DNA from: Tritonibacter aquimaris
GTDB lineage: Bacteria; Pseudomonadota; Alphaproteobacteria; Rhodobacterales; Rhodobacteraceae
Length of the DNA: 64,000 nt
NCBI RefSeq assembly: GCF_009617595.1
Contig: NZ_WIXK01000001.1
Location: forward strand, 496,001-560,000
Reading direction: 5' to 3'
Shown here: positions 36,446 through 44,561 of the stretch, piece after piece
Position numbering within the stretch: position 1 is the stretch's first letter
How the letters are laid out: each line of letters starts with the position of its first letter
Notes under the pieces: generated by a model
The model's input: only the letters and a program-made list of their open reading frames with translations
Database searches by the model: none
What the model was told of the DNA's origin: nothing
Translations under genes and position numbers: made by a program

Positions 36446-38482
36446 ATGACTTCCGACCCACTTGTTGTGTTTACTCCTTCCGGCAAACGCGGAAATTTCC
36501 CACATGGGACACCGCTTCTGGCTGCTGCGCGGCAATTGGGGGTCGATCTAGACTCGACCTGTGGCGGGCGTGGGATCTGCGCTAAATGCCAGATTACCCC
36601 CTCAATTGGTGAGTTTTCCAAACATGGGGTGACCTCACGCGAAGAGGCGCTCAGCGAGTGGAACGCGGTTGAACAACGCTATAAAGACAAGCGCGGTTTA
36701 ATAGATGGTCGCCGCCTGGGCTGCCAGGCCACGGTACAGGGCGATGTGGTCATTGACGTGCCGCCCGAAAGCCAGGTGCACAAACAAGTGGTGCGCAAGC
36801 GCGCCGAAGCCCGCGACATCACCATGAATCCCTCTACCCGGCTGTTCTACGTTGAGGTGGAAGAGCCCGACATGCACAAACCTTCGGGTGATATGGAGCG
36901 GTTGATTGCGGCGCTGGATGAGCAATGGCAGCTGAAGGATGTAAAAACCGACCTCCATATTCTGCAGCAACTGCAGCCGGTTCTGCGCAAATGCAACTGG
37001 AAGGTAACCGTGGCGGTGCATCTGGGCGATGACATCCAGCCGCCAAAAATCATGCACATCTGGCCCGGCTATTATGAAGGCACCATGTACGGTCTGGCGG
37101 TTGATCTGGGCTCCACCACCATTGCCGCGCATTTGTGCGATCTCAAAAGCGGCGAAGTGGTGGCCTCTTCTGGGGTGATGAACCCGCAGATCCGCTTTGG
37201 CGAAGATCTGATGAGCCGGGTCTCTTACGCGATGATGAACAAGGGTGGCGATCAGGAAATGACCCACGCGGTGCGTGAGGGCATGAATGCGCTGTTCACC
37301 CAGATCGCGGCAGAAGCCGAAATCGACAAGGCGCTGATTGTGGATGCGGTGTTTGTCTGTAACCCGGTGATGCACCATCTGTTTTTGGGTATCGATCCGT
37401 TTGAATTGGGTCAGGCCCCCTTTGCGCTGGCGACATCAGATTCGCTGTCACTGCGCGCCAATGAGCTTGATCTGAATATCCATCCGGCGGCGCGGGTCTA
37501 TCTGCTGCCCTGTATTGCGGGCCACGTCGGCGCCGATGCCGCAGCTGTTGCCCTATCGGAAGCGCCGGATAAATCAGAAGACCTGGTACTGGTGGTGGAT
37601 GTGGGCACCAATGCCGAAATTCTTCTCGGCAACAAGGAAAAGGTGCTGGCCTGTTCGTCACCCACTGGCCCGGCCTTTGAAGGCGCGCAGATCTCCAGCG
37701 GCCAACGCGCTGCCCCCGGTGCAATTGAGCGGGTTGAAATCGACCCCATCACCAAAGAGCCACGTTTCCAGGTGATCGGCTCAGACCTTTGGTCCGACGA
37801 GGAAGGGTTTGATCTTTCAATTGCCACCACGGGTATCACCGGCATCTGCGGCTCTGGCATTATTGAAGCGCTTGCAGAAATGCGTCTGGCTGGGGTGTTG
37901 GATGCCTCGGGCCTGATCGGTTCAGCCGAACAGGTGGGCACGGCGCGCTGCGTTGCGGATGGGCGCACAAATTCGTATCTTTTGTGGGATGGATCCGCCG
38001 ATGGCGGCCCAACCATCACAGTAACCAATAGCGATGTGCGTGCGATCCAGATGGCCAAGGCCGCGCTGTATTCCGGTGCGCGCCTGTTGATGGATAAACT
38101 GGATGTGGAAAGCGTTGATCGTGTGGTGCTTGCGGGTGCGTTTGGCGCGCATATCTCGGTCAAACACGCAATGGTTTTGGGGATGATCCCCGATTGTGAA
38201 TTCGACAAGGTGACCAGCGCGGGCAATGCTGCAGGCACCGGTGCCCGTATTGCACTATTGAACACTGATGCGCGCAAAGAGATCGAGCAGACCGTGCGCG
38301 CCATCGAAAAAGTGGAAACCGCCGTTGAACCCCGCTTTCAGGAGCATTTTGTCAACGCATCGGCCATGCCCAATGCGGTGGATCCTTTCCCTATCCTCAA
38401 CAGTCGCGTCACCCTGCCCGATGTGAGCTTTAATGCGGGTGAAGAAACCGGTGGCCGCCGTCGTCGTCGCCGCCGCAGCTAA
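36446..38482 (+). CDS. Corrinoid activation (RACE-type) protein: 2Fe-2S ferredoxin plus ASKHA domain
   Basis: A 678-residue protein from the ATG at 36446 (MTSDPLVVFTPSGKRGNF); a GTG seven codons upstream is possible. The N-terminal ferredoxin domain has CGGRGICAKC plus a distal Cys (RRLGCQ), four ligands for one [2Fe-2S]. The rest is the ASKHA ATP-binding region (GLAVDLGSTTIAAHLCDL, LVVDVGTNAEILLG, GICGSGIIEALAEM, VVLAGAFGAHIS), as in RamA-like reductive activators (DUF4445). Such proteins re-reduce Co(II) corrinoid methyltransferases using ATP. No corrinoid protein or methyltransferase gene is nearby. The C-terminus ends in seven arginines in a row. Confidence 0.85.
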   Translation: MTSDPLVVFTPSGKRGNFPHGTPLLAAARQLGVDLDSTCGGRGICAKCQITPSIGEFSKHGVTSREEALSEWNAVEQRYKDKRGLIDGRRLGCQATVQGDVVIDVPPESQVHKQVVRKRAEARDITMNPSTRLFYVEVEEPDMHKPSGDMERLIAALDEQWQLKDVKTDLHILQQLQPVLRKCNWKVTVAVHLGDDIQPPKIMHIWPGYYEGTMYGLAVDLGSTTIAAHLCDLKSGEVVASSGVMNPQIRFGEDLMSRVSYAMMNKGGDQEMTHAVREGMNALFTQIAAEAEIDKALIVDAVFVCNPVMHHLFLGIDPFELGQAPFALATSDSLSLRANELDLNIHPAARVYLLPCIAGHVGADAAAVALSEAPDKSEDLVLVVDVGTNAEILLGNKEKVLACSSPTGPAFEGAQISSGQRAAPGAIERVEIDPITKEPRFQVIGSDLWSDEEGFDLSIATTGITGICGSGIIEALAEMRLAGVLDASGLIGSAEQVGTARCVADGRTNSYLLWDGSADGGPTITVTNSDVRAIQMAKAALYSGARLLMDKLDVESVDRVVLAGAFGAHISVKHAMVLGMIPDCEFDKVTSAGNAAGTGARIALLNTDARKEIEQTVRAIEKVETAVEPRFQEHFVNASAMPNAVDPFPILNSRVTLPDVSFNAGEETGGRRRRRRRS

Positions 38483-38561
38483 ACCGTGCAAATAGGCGCA
38501 AAATCTCGCGTCCCTACCCTTGACCTTCCGCGCGCTGCCGCCTAATTCTGAGCACCGGCGC

Positions 38562-38635
38562 GCGGGTATGGTGAAAAGGTATCACGGCAGCTTCCCAAGC
38601 TTTAGTTACGGGTTCGATTCCCGTTACCCGCTCCA
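38562..38635 (+). tRNA. tRNA-Gly (anticodon CCC)
   Basis: A 74-base cloverleaf: acceptor GCGGGTA/TACCCGC fully paired, D-arm GTGA/TCAC, loop TTCCCAA (anticodon CCC, reads GGG), T-arm ACGGG/CCCGT, discriminator T and an encoded CCA. The anticodon stem is weak: three good pairs, then a C-U mismatch at positions 28-42 and a G-U pair at 27-43. Confidence 0.93.
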
Positions 38636-39100
38636 TCCAGTCGGGATCTTCACTCAGCCACCCCTGCCCCAGGGAATTTGAAGCCCCCATAGATTTTGTA
38701 GTTTGGTGATGCGTGTTTGAGTGTCTCAATGATCAACGCACGCGAAAAATCAATTTCTTAAGAAAATGTGATTTGCGTTGCCGTATCGTATAGAGTTTAT
38801 CGCATTCTATGCAGGTATTAACTTCCTGACCGGGCGCCTTGTCTGAATTGCAAATCAGTCCTGATCTTTGCTTTGTCACGCTAATATCTCAGATGTGGGC
38901 TTATGCAATCGCCCGTTGATTGCATTTAGCTGCTTATGGCCGAGGTCTTATTTGGAGCCGCGCCCGATCAATACCTTCATTCCCCCGCATATGCCTGCCG
39001 CCCGGTCCGCCGAATACCGTATGCGTTTTGAGTATAGGAAAAATCCACAACTTGTACTTAAAATACTTACTGTGTTTTCGCGGAATATGAGGTGTAAAAC
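38636..39100. other. Long intergenic region after tRNA-Gly
   Basis: No gene with family features. It holds a perfect 12-bp palindrome TTTCTTAAGAAA (38754-38765) and AT-rich stretches, and presumably the promoter for the XRE gene at 39101. No copy of the tRNA 3' end was found further right, so no integration site can be shown. Confidence 0.5.
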
Positions 39101-39385
39101 GTGTTGGAAGAACTCGAAGACGACATTGATGCGGTTTCTGCGCGGCTGAAGCGCGCGCGACTCATCTTAGGATTCGAAAAAAAGACGGATTTTGCTGACT
39201 ACGTCGGAATCTCAAAACAAGCCTACGGCGCTTTTGAGAACGGCAACCGGGATTTGACGCTGCACGCTGCCAAAAAGCTGCGCAAGAAATTTGGGCTCAC
39301 CCTCGAATTTCTTTACTTCGGTCGGACAGATGATTTGCCCAGCAGAATTGCGCGCGAGCTCAGCCCTCGGAACGTTCCTGAATAA
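39101..39385 (+). CDS. XRE-family HTH regulator, small
   Basis: A 94-residue protein starting at GTG behind GAGGTG. The helix-turn-helix is clear: LKRARLILGFEKKTDFADYVGISKQAYGAFENGNRDLTLHAAKKL..., residues about 15-70. The ending (LEFLYFGRTDDLPSRIARELS) is short, with no second domain. Proteins of this kind are repressors in phage, plasmid, toxin-antitoxin and other small regulatory circuits. Its last 26 bases overlap the end of a leftward small gene, tail to tail. Confidence 0.8.
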   Translation: MLEELEDDIDAVSARLKRARLILGFEKKTDFADYVGISKQAYGAFENGNRDLTLHAAKKLRKKFGLTLEFLYFGRTDDLPSRIARELSPRNVPE

Positions 39386-39626
39386 AGTCAGAAACTTCTT
39401 CAGCTCTGGCGGCCACCACTTTGACAATCTCAAGCGGGAGGTCACGGGTCAGATCTTCCCAGAAGTCCAAACTCAGGTTTGAACAGCTCCGAGCGTGTTT
39501 CAGGAGCTTCAGACGCTCTGCATCCTGGGTTTCGTCAATTGGGCGGTCCAACGTCAATGCCTCGAAAAATACAATAAAACAGTTCTCCCTATGATTGTCG
39601 GTCTTGACGTGTCCAAGTGTCAACAA
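39360..39626 (-). CDS. Small hypothetical protein, start uncertain
   Basis: The open frame has no ATG. It can start at TTG 39626, at later TTG codons (24 and 26), or at ATT behind AGGGAG (codon 18); the full frame is 88 codons. The stable part, LDRPIDETQDAERLKLLKHARSC through LPLEIVKVVAARAEEVSDFIQ, looks like a helical protein. A TTGACA sequence (minus strand, about 39619-39624) with GACAAT 18 bases on could be its promoter, making the shorter starts likelier. It converges on the XRE gene with 26 bases of overlap. Family unknown; it may not be real. Confidence 0.4.
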   Translation of the reverse strand: MLTLGHVKTDNHRENCFIVFFEALTLDRPIDETQDAERLKLLKHARSCSNLSLDFWEDLTRDLPLEIVKVVAARAEEVSDFIQERSEG

Positions 39627-39635
39627 TTATGTAAT

Positions 39636-39655
39636 AAATGTCCAAATGGACATTT
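39636..39655. promoter_or_regulatory. Operator-like dyad in the central divergent promoter of the 39-41 kb module
   Basis: AAATGTCC-AAAT-GGACATTT, perfect 8-bp arms, ending just before the GGAGG ribosome site of the gene at 39667. Related half-sites TGTCCA and TGTCAA stand 20-30 bases to the left. The placement fits a repressor site blocking the rightward regulator gene and possibly the leftward small gene. Confidence 0.65.
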
Positions 39656-39666
39656 GGAGGGAAGCT

Positions 39667-40377
39667 GTGTCCGCAAGAAATGATCAGATCATCGAACGCA
39701 TTGTGGCAGCCACCCAATTTACCGGCATAAACCTCAGCCAGGCCTGTAAACGTGCCGGAGTTTCTTATCAGCCGACGTCAAAACAGATCCGCGAAGGCAG
39801 AACGATACCTGCTGAAACCATCTGGTCGTTGAGCAAGGCGTTCGGGCTTCCGCTTGCATTTTTTATGCCGCCCAATCCTACTGAATCCGGGGCGGATATC
39901 TCTTCGAAACTGGCAGCGGACGCGAACCGGGAACGGACCAAGCTCACCCGGGCGGGGTTTGAAATCATGACGGATCATATTCTGGATTGGTATCGCGAGA
40001 CCGGCGGGGTTTTGAAAAATCATCACTGGTTTGCAGATCAGCTTGATCTGTATGAACCCGTTGATGAAGAGGACAAAATCATGCATCCAATCTCATTTGG
40101 TGAAAACAGCATCACGACTGAGCGGCTTATGCTGTCGGGAAAGAAGGACTTCTACAACACTGTAGGTTCACTGGGCGATGCACGGATCCATCGGGCGATG
40201 GAATCGCACCGTCTGGTGCGATCCCGTGGTTTTGTTGTCACCGATGAAGTTATCGATGAAGAGGTGAAAGGTCAGCGCCTGAAAGGCGGCTGGCGCAAGA
40301 TCACCATGCGGCTGACGACCGAGGACGGCTCACCCGTGACAGCGGTTGTCTCCAAGCTCACCTGGATTGGCAAATAG
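39667..40377 (+). CDS. HTH regulator with an uncharacterised C-terminal domain
   Basis: A 236-residue protein. The GTG at 39667 is chosen because GGAGG lies 6 bases before it; a longer frame would run through the operator dyad. Residues about 5-60 (ERIVAATQFTGINLSQACKRAG..., SKAFGLPLAFFMPP) make an XRE-like HTH. The remaining 160 residues (GFEIMTDHILDWYRETGG, PISFGENSITTERLMLSGKKD, ESHRLVRSRGFVVTDEVIDE, GGWRKITMRLTTEDGSPVTAVVSKL) form a separate alpha/beta domain that I do not recognise, perhaps a PAS-like ligand sensor. Its 3' end overlaps the convergent GNAT-like gene by 48 bases. Confidence 0.7.
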   Translation: MSARNDQIIERIVAATQFTGINLSQACKRAGVSYQPTSKQIREGRTIPAETIWSLSKAFGLPLAFFMPPNPTESGADISSKLAADANRERTKLTRAGFEIMTDHILDWYRETGGVLKNHHWFADQLDLYEPVDEEDKIMHPISFGENSITTERLMLSGKKDFYNTVGSLGDARIHRAMESHRLVRSRGFVVTDEVIDEEVKGQRLKGGWRKITMRLTTEDGSPVTAVVSKLTWIGK

Positions 40378-41016
40378 TCTCGCTTCGACCATTTGTCGCC
40401 GGGATGCCAGATAGACCTGATCATTGCTCAGACCCTCTGGAACCGGATCTACCCAGGATACAGCGTCATCAAAGATCTCTTCGAACCCATAAATCCGAGA
40501 GAGCGCGCGGTGTTTGCGATTGATGATGGTGTAAAGCCAGTCAAACGCCCAGCGGTCATAGGCCACACATCTGGCAAAGTCGCAAAACAGCTTCAGCCGT
40601 GCGATATTGCCCTGCCATCCTTCCGCAACCTGCACGCCGCCGAAATAGACCAGACAGCCATCAAGCGTTGTATTCAGTTGATCTGAGACCTGATCCACCA
40701 GATGGGTGCGCTCTGGGTATTTGCTTTGGCAATGGTTGGTCCAGAACTCGCCGAAACTGCGGTCATGCAGGTGTTCAACCCGCGCGGAAATGCAGGTCAC
40801 AAATTCACCTTCATGCTGCATGGCAAGCCAGAACCCCTCCCCGCGTTTGAGTTGATCGAGGTGCAATTCCGAAACCGGATGGGTTTCTGTTTTGCCAATA
40901 TCGTTGAACATTTGACCAAGACATTGTTCGTCCTGGACCAGCCTAAGTTCAAATCCGCGTTGCGACAGCTTCTCTTTCAATTGCTCCGATTTGCGCTGAA
41001 CAAGTGCGTTTTTCAT
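40330..41016 (-). CDS. GNAT-fold-like hypothetical protein
   Basis: A 228-residue protein with an AGGGAAACAGG ribosome site. The middle (GEGFWLAMQHEGEFVTCISARVEHL) and second half (VYFGGVQVAEGWQGNIARLKLFCDFARCVAYDRWAFDWLYTII, RIYGFEEIF) read like the core strands and acyl-CoA region of a GNAT N-acyltransferase, but the usual Q/R-x-x-G-x-G/A loop is altered to QGNIAR. Activity is unproven. It overlaps the HTH regulator tail to tail, so regulator and enzyme could affect each other by convergent transcription. Confidence 0.55.
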   Translation of the reverse strand: MKNALVQRKSEQLKEKLSQRGFELRLVQDEQCLGQMFNDIGKTETHPVSELHLDQLKRGEGFWLAMQHEGEFVTCISARVEHLHDRSFGEFWTNHCQSKYPERTHLVDQVSDQLNTTLDGCLVYFGGVQVAEGWQGNIARLKLFCDFARCVAYDRWAFDWLYTIINRKHRALSRIYGFEEIFDDAVSWVDPVPEGLSNDQVYLASRRQMVEARLFANPGELGDNRCHG

Positions 41017-41450
41017 CCTGTTTCCCTTTCAAGGAAGTTGCTTCGAACAGGTGAAAAATGTCGCCCGGATGGGCCTTGCTCTATGATTATGGCTTGGTGA
41101 GATGGGGCTCAGAGGGCGCGTTAGGCGCCTGGAGTATTCGTGTTGAATACGGTTTCTTTTTTGGTATTCGTGATGAATACTAATTGGGCGCGGCGTGGCT
41201 TTGTTATCGCTATCGTATAGTTGGGGCTAAGGTTGATTTAAACGTGCCGAGGCCCGGTTCAGTCTGGGCTTAACAGGTGGTTTTGCTGCTTTCAGGCACT
41301 GTCATCGTTTGCCCAGCTTGCGACGGGGCGTTTTGGTGCTGCGGCCATGGGCGGGCGCTTACGGCGCGTGGTTCAGAGGTTGTGAATGGTTGTCGCGACG
41401 TCACAAAACTCGATGCTTGGAAAGCAAAAGCGAGGTGATTAGGACGAGGT
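41017..41450. other. Intergenic region between the GNAT-like and thioesterase genes
   Basis: No gene seen. Besides the twin dyads (listed separately), it holds CCTGTT/AACAGG flanking the GNAT-like leader at about 41019-41053, and a TATCGTATAG sequence near 41209-41220 that also occurs near 38785 on the other side of the module. Confidence 0.45.
41134..41180. repeat. Twin dyads GTATTC-N5-GAATAC
   Basis: Two copies of GTATTCGTGNTGAATAC, at 41134-41150 and 41164-41180, differing at one spacer base. Each has perfect 6-bp arms. Centre-to-centre distance is 30 bp, about three helical turns, so bound dimers would sit on the same DNA face. They lie about 120 bases before the leftward GNAT-like gene and 270 bases before the thioesterase gene. 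No other full copy was noticed in the window. Confidence 0.75.
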
Positions 41451-41930
41451 ATGGAGTTACGTTTTCACACCCCGCTCAGCGCGGAAGAGCAGTTGGCCCA
41501 CGGGATTTCAGAACCGCAGGCGATGGCAATGGCGGACCGAGTGCGCTTTGCCGAAGTGGACATGCTGCGGCATGTGAACAACAAAGCCTATCTTGAGTGG
41601 TTTGAAACCTCACGAGTGGTGCATTTCAATTACCTGTGCATGCCACACTTTAAGGATATGCCCGAGCCACGCACGGTGCTGCGCAATGCAAATGTGCATT
41701 ACATTCAGGAAATGAAACTGAATGAGCCATATATTGCCACAACAACCATCAAACGGTTCCGGCGCACCTCATATGTGCAGGAACAGCAGATCTGGTCCGG
41801 CGGGGTGTTGCGCTGTCGTATGGAGGGGGTGATGGTGCTGCGCACGCCTGATGGCAGCGAAGGCTACCCGTTGCCGGAGAGCCTGAAAGAGTATTGGCGC
41901 GATGGCGAAGGTGCCGTGCCCGAGGTATGA
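41451..41930 (+). CDS. Acyl-CoA thioesterase, 4HBT hotdog family
   Basis: A 159-residue protein. RVRFAEVDMLRHVNNKAYLEWFETSR is the 4-hydroxybenzoyl-CoA thioesterase signature, with Asp in the usual catalytic place; the rest (VHYIQEMKLNEPYIATTTI) completes a hotdog fold. Substrate unknown. The first 25 residues are extra compared with minimal members. It converges on pgi; a GGCGCGCT/AGCGCGCC hairpin (41943-41964) spans the junction but has no T run. Confidence 0.82.
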   Translation: MELRFHTPLSAEEQLAHGISEPQAMAMADRVRFAEVDMLRHVNNKAYLEWFETSRVVHFNYLCMPHFKDMPEPRTVLRNANVHYIQEMKLNEPYIATTTIKRFRRTSYVQEQQIWSGGVLRCRMEGVMVLRTPDGSEGYPLPESLKEYWRDGEGAVPEV

Positions 41931-41951
41931 ACGCCCGTGAAAGGCGCGCTG

Positions 41952-43556
41952 TTAAGAGCGCGCCCGCACGTAGTTGATCAAAGCCGCGGTTGAACCGTCT
42001 TTTCCCTCAGGCGGTTGGTCACCTGAGACCATAGGTTCCAGCGATTTCGCCAGCTCTTTGCCCAGTTCCACACCCCATTGATCATATGAGTTGATCCCAA
42101 GGATCACCCCTTCAACAAACACCCGGTGTTCATAAAGCGCAACGATCTGCCCCAATACAAAGGGGGTCAGCTTGGTGTAAATCAATGTGGTTGAAGGGCG
42201 GTTGCCCGGGAACACCCGGTGGCGCGCCTGACGTTCAAGTTCGTCACCTTCAAACCCTTTGGCAACCATCAGCGCCCGTGCTTCTTCAAGGGAGCGCCCA
42301 CGCATCAGCGCCTCAGACTGGGCCAGGCAATTGGCAACCAGCAGCTGGTGGTGATGGGCCAGATCGGGTTCATGCCCCTGTGCCGCCACCATAAATTCGC
42401 ACGGCACCACACCGGTGCCCTGATGGATCAGCTGATAAAACGCGTGCTGGCCATTGGTGCCCGGCTCGCCCCAGACCACCGGGCCAGAAACGTATTCGAG
42501 GCTCGTGCCATCCATAGCAACGGATTTGCCGTTGGATTCCATCTCAAGCTGCTGAAAATATGCAGGAAGTCGTGCAAGCCGTTGATCATATGGCAAAACC
42601 GCACGGGTGGGATAGTCACACCCCTGGTGGTGCCAGATCCCCACCAGCGCCAGCATCAGCGCCATATTGTCTGTGCCTTCTGCTGTCAGGAAATGATCGT
42701 CCATCGCCTTACCACCCGCAAGGAAGCCATCAAAATCATCTGTACCAATGGCAAGCATCAAGCTAAAGCCGATCGGCCCCCACATGGAATAGCGCCCGCC
42801 AACCCAGTCTTCAAAGCCAAAGACATGCTGCGCCGGAATGCCAAAGGTGGCCGTGTGATCCATTGCGGTGGAGACGGCCATAAACTGCGCTGATGCATCG
42901 CCGCCGCCAGCTGTCATCCAGTCGCGCGCTGTGCGGGCGTTGGTCATGGTCTCAATTGTGGTGAAGGTTTTGGAGGCCACAACAACCAGCGTTGTTTTCG
43001 GGTCCAAGCCCTGCAGCACATCATGGATATGGGCACCATCCACGTTGGACACAAAATGGCATTTGGGGCCATCATGATAGGGCGCCAGCGCCAGTGCGGC
43101 CATCGCAGGGCCAAGATCCGAGCCACCAATGCCAATGTTCACCACATCGGTAAACGCGCCGCCTGCGCCGGTCAGCGCGCCGTTGCGCACGTCATTTGCG
43201 GTTTTGCGCATGCGATCAAGGGTTTCACGCAGTGGCGGGCGAATATCTGCACCATCCACAACAAGCGGTGCGCCGTCCGGGTCGCGCAGCGCTGTGTGTA
43301 GCACCGCGCGCCCTTCGGTGGTGTTGATCTTTTCGCCGGAAAACATCGCCTTGGCACGCCCTGCGACATCGCGATCAGTGGCAAGCTGCAGCAATGCCGC
43401 CAGAACCTCGGCATCGATCTGTGTTTTTGAATAGTCAAACAGCAGATCCCCAAGAGAGGTGCTGAAAGCGTCAGCCCGCGCCGAGCTGGTCTGAAAGAGA
43501 TCCGCAATAGGACGATCAGCGCGCGCCGCATGAAGGACTTTTAGGTTTTCAAACAT
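41952..43556 (-). CDS. pgi: Glucose-6-phosphate isomerase
   Basis: A 534-residue protein with the normal motifs: VNIGIGGSDLGPAMA, VVASKTFTTIETMTNA, GGRYSMWGPIGFSLMLA, VWGEPGTNGQHAFYQLIHQGT with catalytic His, and ending GVELGKELAKSL. Interconverts glucose 6-phosphate and fructose 6-phosphate. It follows pgl by 16 bases on the same strand, so the two are an operon for hexose-phosphate and Entner-Doudoroff metabolism. Confidence 0.96.
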   Translation of the reverse strand: MFENLKVLHAARADRPIADLFQTSSARADAFSTSLGDLLFDYSKTQIDAEVLAALLQLATDRDVAGRAKAMFSGEKINTTEGRAVLHTALRDPDGAPLVVDGADIRPPLRETLDRMRKTANDVRNGALTGAGGAFTDVVNIGIGGSDLGPAMAALALAPYHDGPKCHFVSNVDGAHIHDVLQGLDPKTTLVVVASKTFTTIETMTNARTARDWMTAGGGDASAQFMAVSTAMDHTATFGIPAQHVFGFEDWVGGRYSMWGPIGFSLMLAIGTDDFDGFLAGGKAMDDHFLTAEGTDNMALMLALVGIWHHQGCDYPTRAVLPYDQRLARLPAYFQQLEMESNGKSVAMDGTSLEYVSGPVVWGEPGTNGQHAFYQLIHQGTGVVPCEFMVAAQGHEPDLAHHHQLLVANCLAQSEALMRGRSLEEARALMVAKGFEGDELERQARHRVFPGNRPSTTLIYTKLTPFVLGQIVALYEHRVFVEGVILGINSYDQWGVELGKELAKSLEPMVSGDQPPEGKDGSTAALINYVRARS

Positions 43557-43572
43557 GGTTTTTCCAAACTCG

Positions 43573-44238
43573 TCACTTGGCCCAATGGACCTTTAGGTTG
43601 GGCAGTACTGCGGAAATGGGGGCTTTTTCAGGGGAAATCGTGGCGGCACGTTGCAGGGCGTCCCGTTTGCCCTCGCCAAAGATGGCCAGATGTTTTGCAC
43701 CAGCCGCATTGATCAGCCGTGCAGACAGGCTGATGCGAGCCTCGGGCTGGCTGTCCGGGCGCATTACCACACAGGCGGGCGCATCAGCTGCAAGCCCCGC
43801 TTCCAGCCCCTCGGTTGCCGGAAACAGGGAGGCCGTGTGCATGTCTTCGCCCATGCCCAGCAATATCACCGAAGGGCCATTTTGCAGCCGTGCTGACAGA
43901 TGTGCCGCGCCCTGCTCCGGCGTCAGCCCTTCTTGGTAAAATGGAATGAACCCGGCGTTTGCCGCGGGCCCTTGCAAAAGGTGGGCGCGGATCAGCTTGG
44001 CATTGGAACGCTCGTTGCCCGTTGGCACCCAGCGTTCATCACTGGCCATAACCTCAACGTTGGCCCAGTCCAGCTGTTCTTGCGACAATAGATCAAAGAT
44101 CGGCGCAGGTGTGGTTCCCCCTGCGACCGCCAGGGTTGATCGCCCTGTTGTGTTCAGATCTTGTGTCAACGCGGCTGCCAATGCGGCGCTTACGCCCTCT
44201 GCCAAAGCGGTGCGGGTAGAATATTCAATGATCTCCAA
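43573..44238 (-). CDS. pgl: 6-phosphogluconolactonase
   Basis: About 221 residues. The TTG at 44238 is preferred because GGAGG stands 7 bases before it; the upstream ATG at 44253 would place that ribosome site inside the gene. Motifs: LAVAGGTTPAPIFDLLS, VMASDERWVPTGNERSNAKL, VILLGMGEDMHTASLFP, ending SPEKAPISAVL. It hydrolyses 6-phosphogluconolactone in the Entner-Doudoroff and pentose phosphate routes. In many relatives zwf precedes pgl; here an intergenic region and a radical SAM gene stand there. Confidence 0.92.
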   Translation of the reverse strand: MEIIEYSTRTALAEGVSAALAAALTQDLNTTGRSTLAVAGGTTPAPIFDLLSQEQLDWANVEVMASDERWVPTGNERSNAKLIRAHLLQGPAANAGFIPFYQEGLTPEQGAAHLSARLQNGPSVILLGMGEDMHTASLFPATEGLEAGLAADAPACVVMRPDSQPEARISLSARLINAAGAKHLAIFGEGKRDALQRAATISPEKAPISAVLPNLKVHWAK

Positions 44239-44561
44239 AGCCTGACCTCCCATCGTCAGTTCTTTTCAGCGCTGGTTTAACCTGTTTAGATCTCAGGCTC
44301 AAACCGGGTTTCTGCATTTGCAGGAAAGAAATTTCAGCGCTGTGTAGCGGCAATTCTTAAAAAATGGTACCGCTAACGGATATTTTGTCAAAATTAGTTT
44401 GCAGGTCTGTTTTCTTGCGTATTTCTCAAATTGTGGCGCAAAAGCGCGTTGAATTTCATGCTTTGACGTTCACAACCTTGTTAAGGCCCGCGCAAATGCT
44501 TTCCTTCTCAAGGCCATAGTCATAGCTAATGGCGTAACCAAAACGCGCAGGAGCTGATCAT
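44239..44561. other. Divergent region between pgl and the radical SAM gene
   Basis: No gene. AT-rich, with ATTTTG-T-CAAAAT (44384-44396) as a small dyad. It must hold the promoters of both directions. No zwf remnant was seen. Confidence 0.5.

Noticed and set aside
38562-41180. Genomic island integrated at tRNA-Gly
   Set aside because: No integrase, and no second copy of the tRNA 3' end was found to the right. Only a small unusual module can be claimed.
41943-41964. Hairpin GGCGCGCT/AGCGCGCC as a terminator between thioesterase and pgi
   Set aside because: Good stem but no T run on either strand, and the pgi stop codon lies in its loop.
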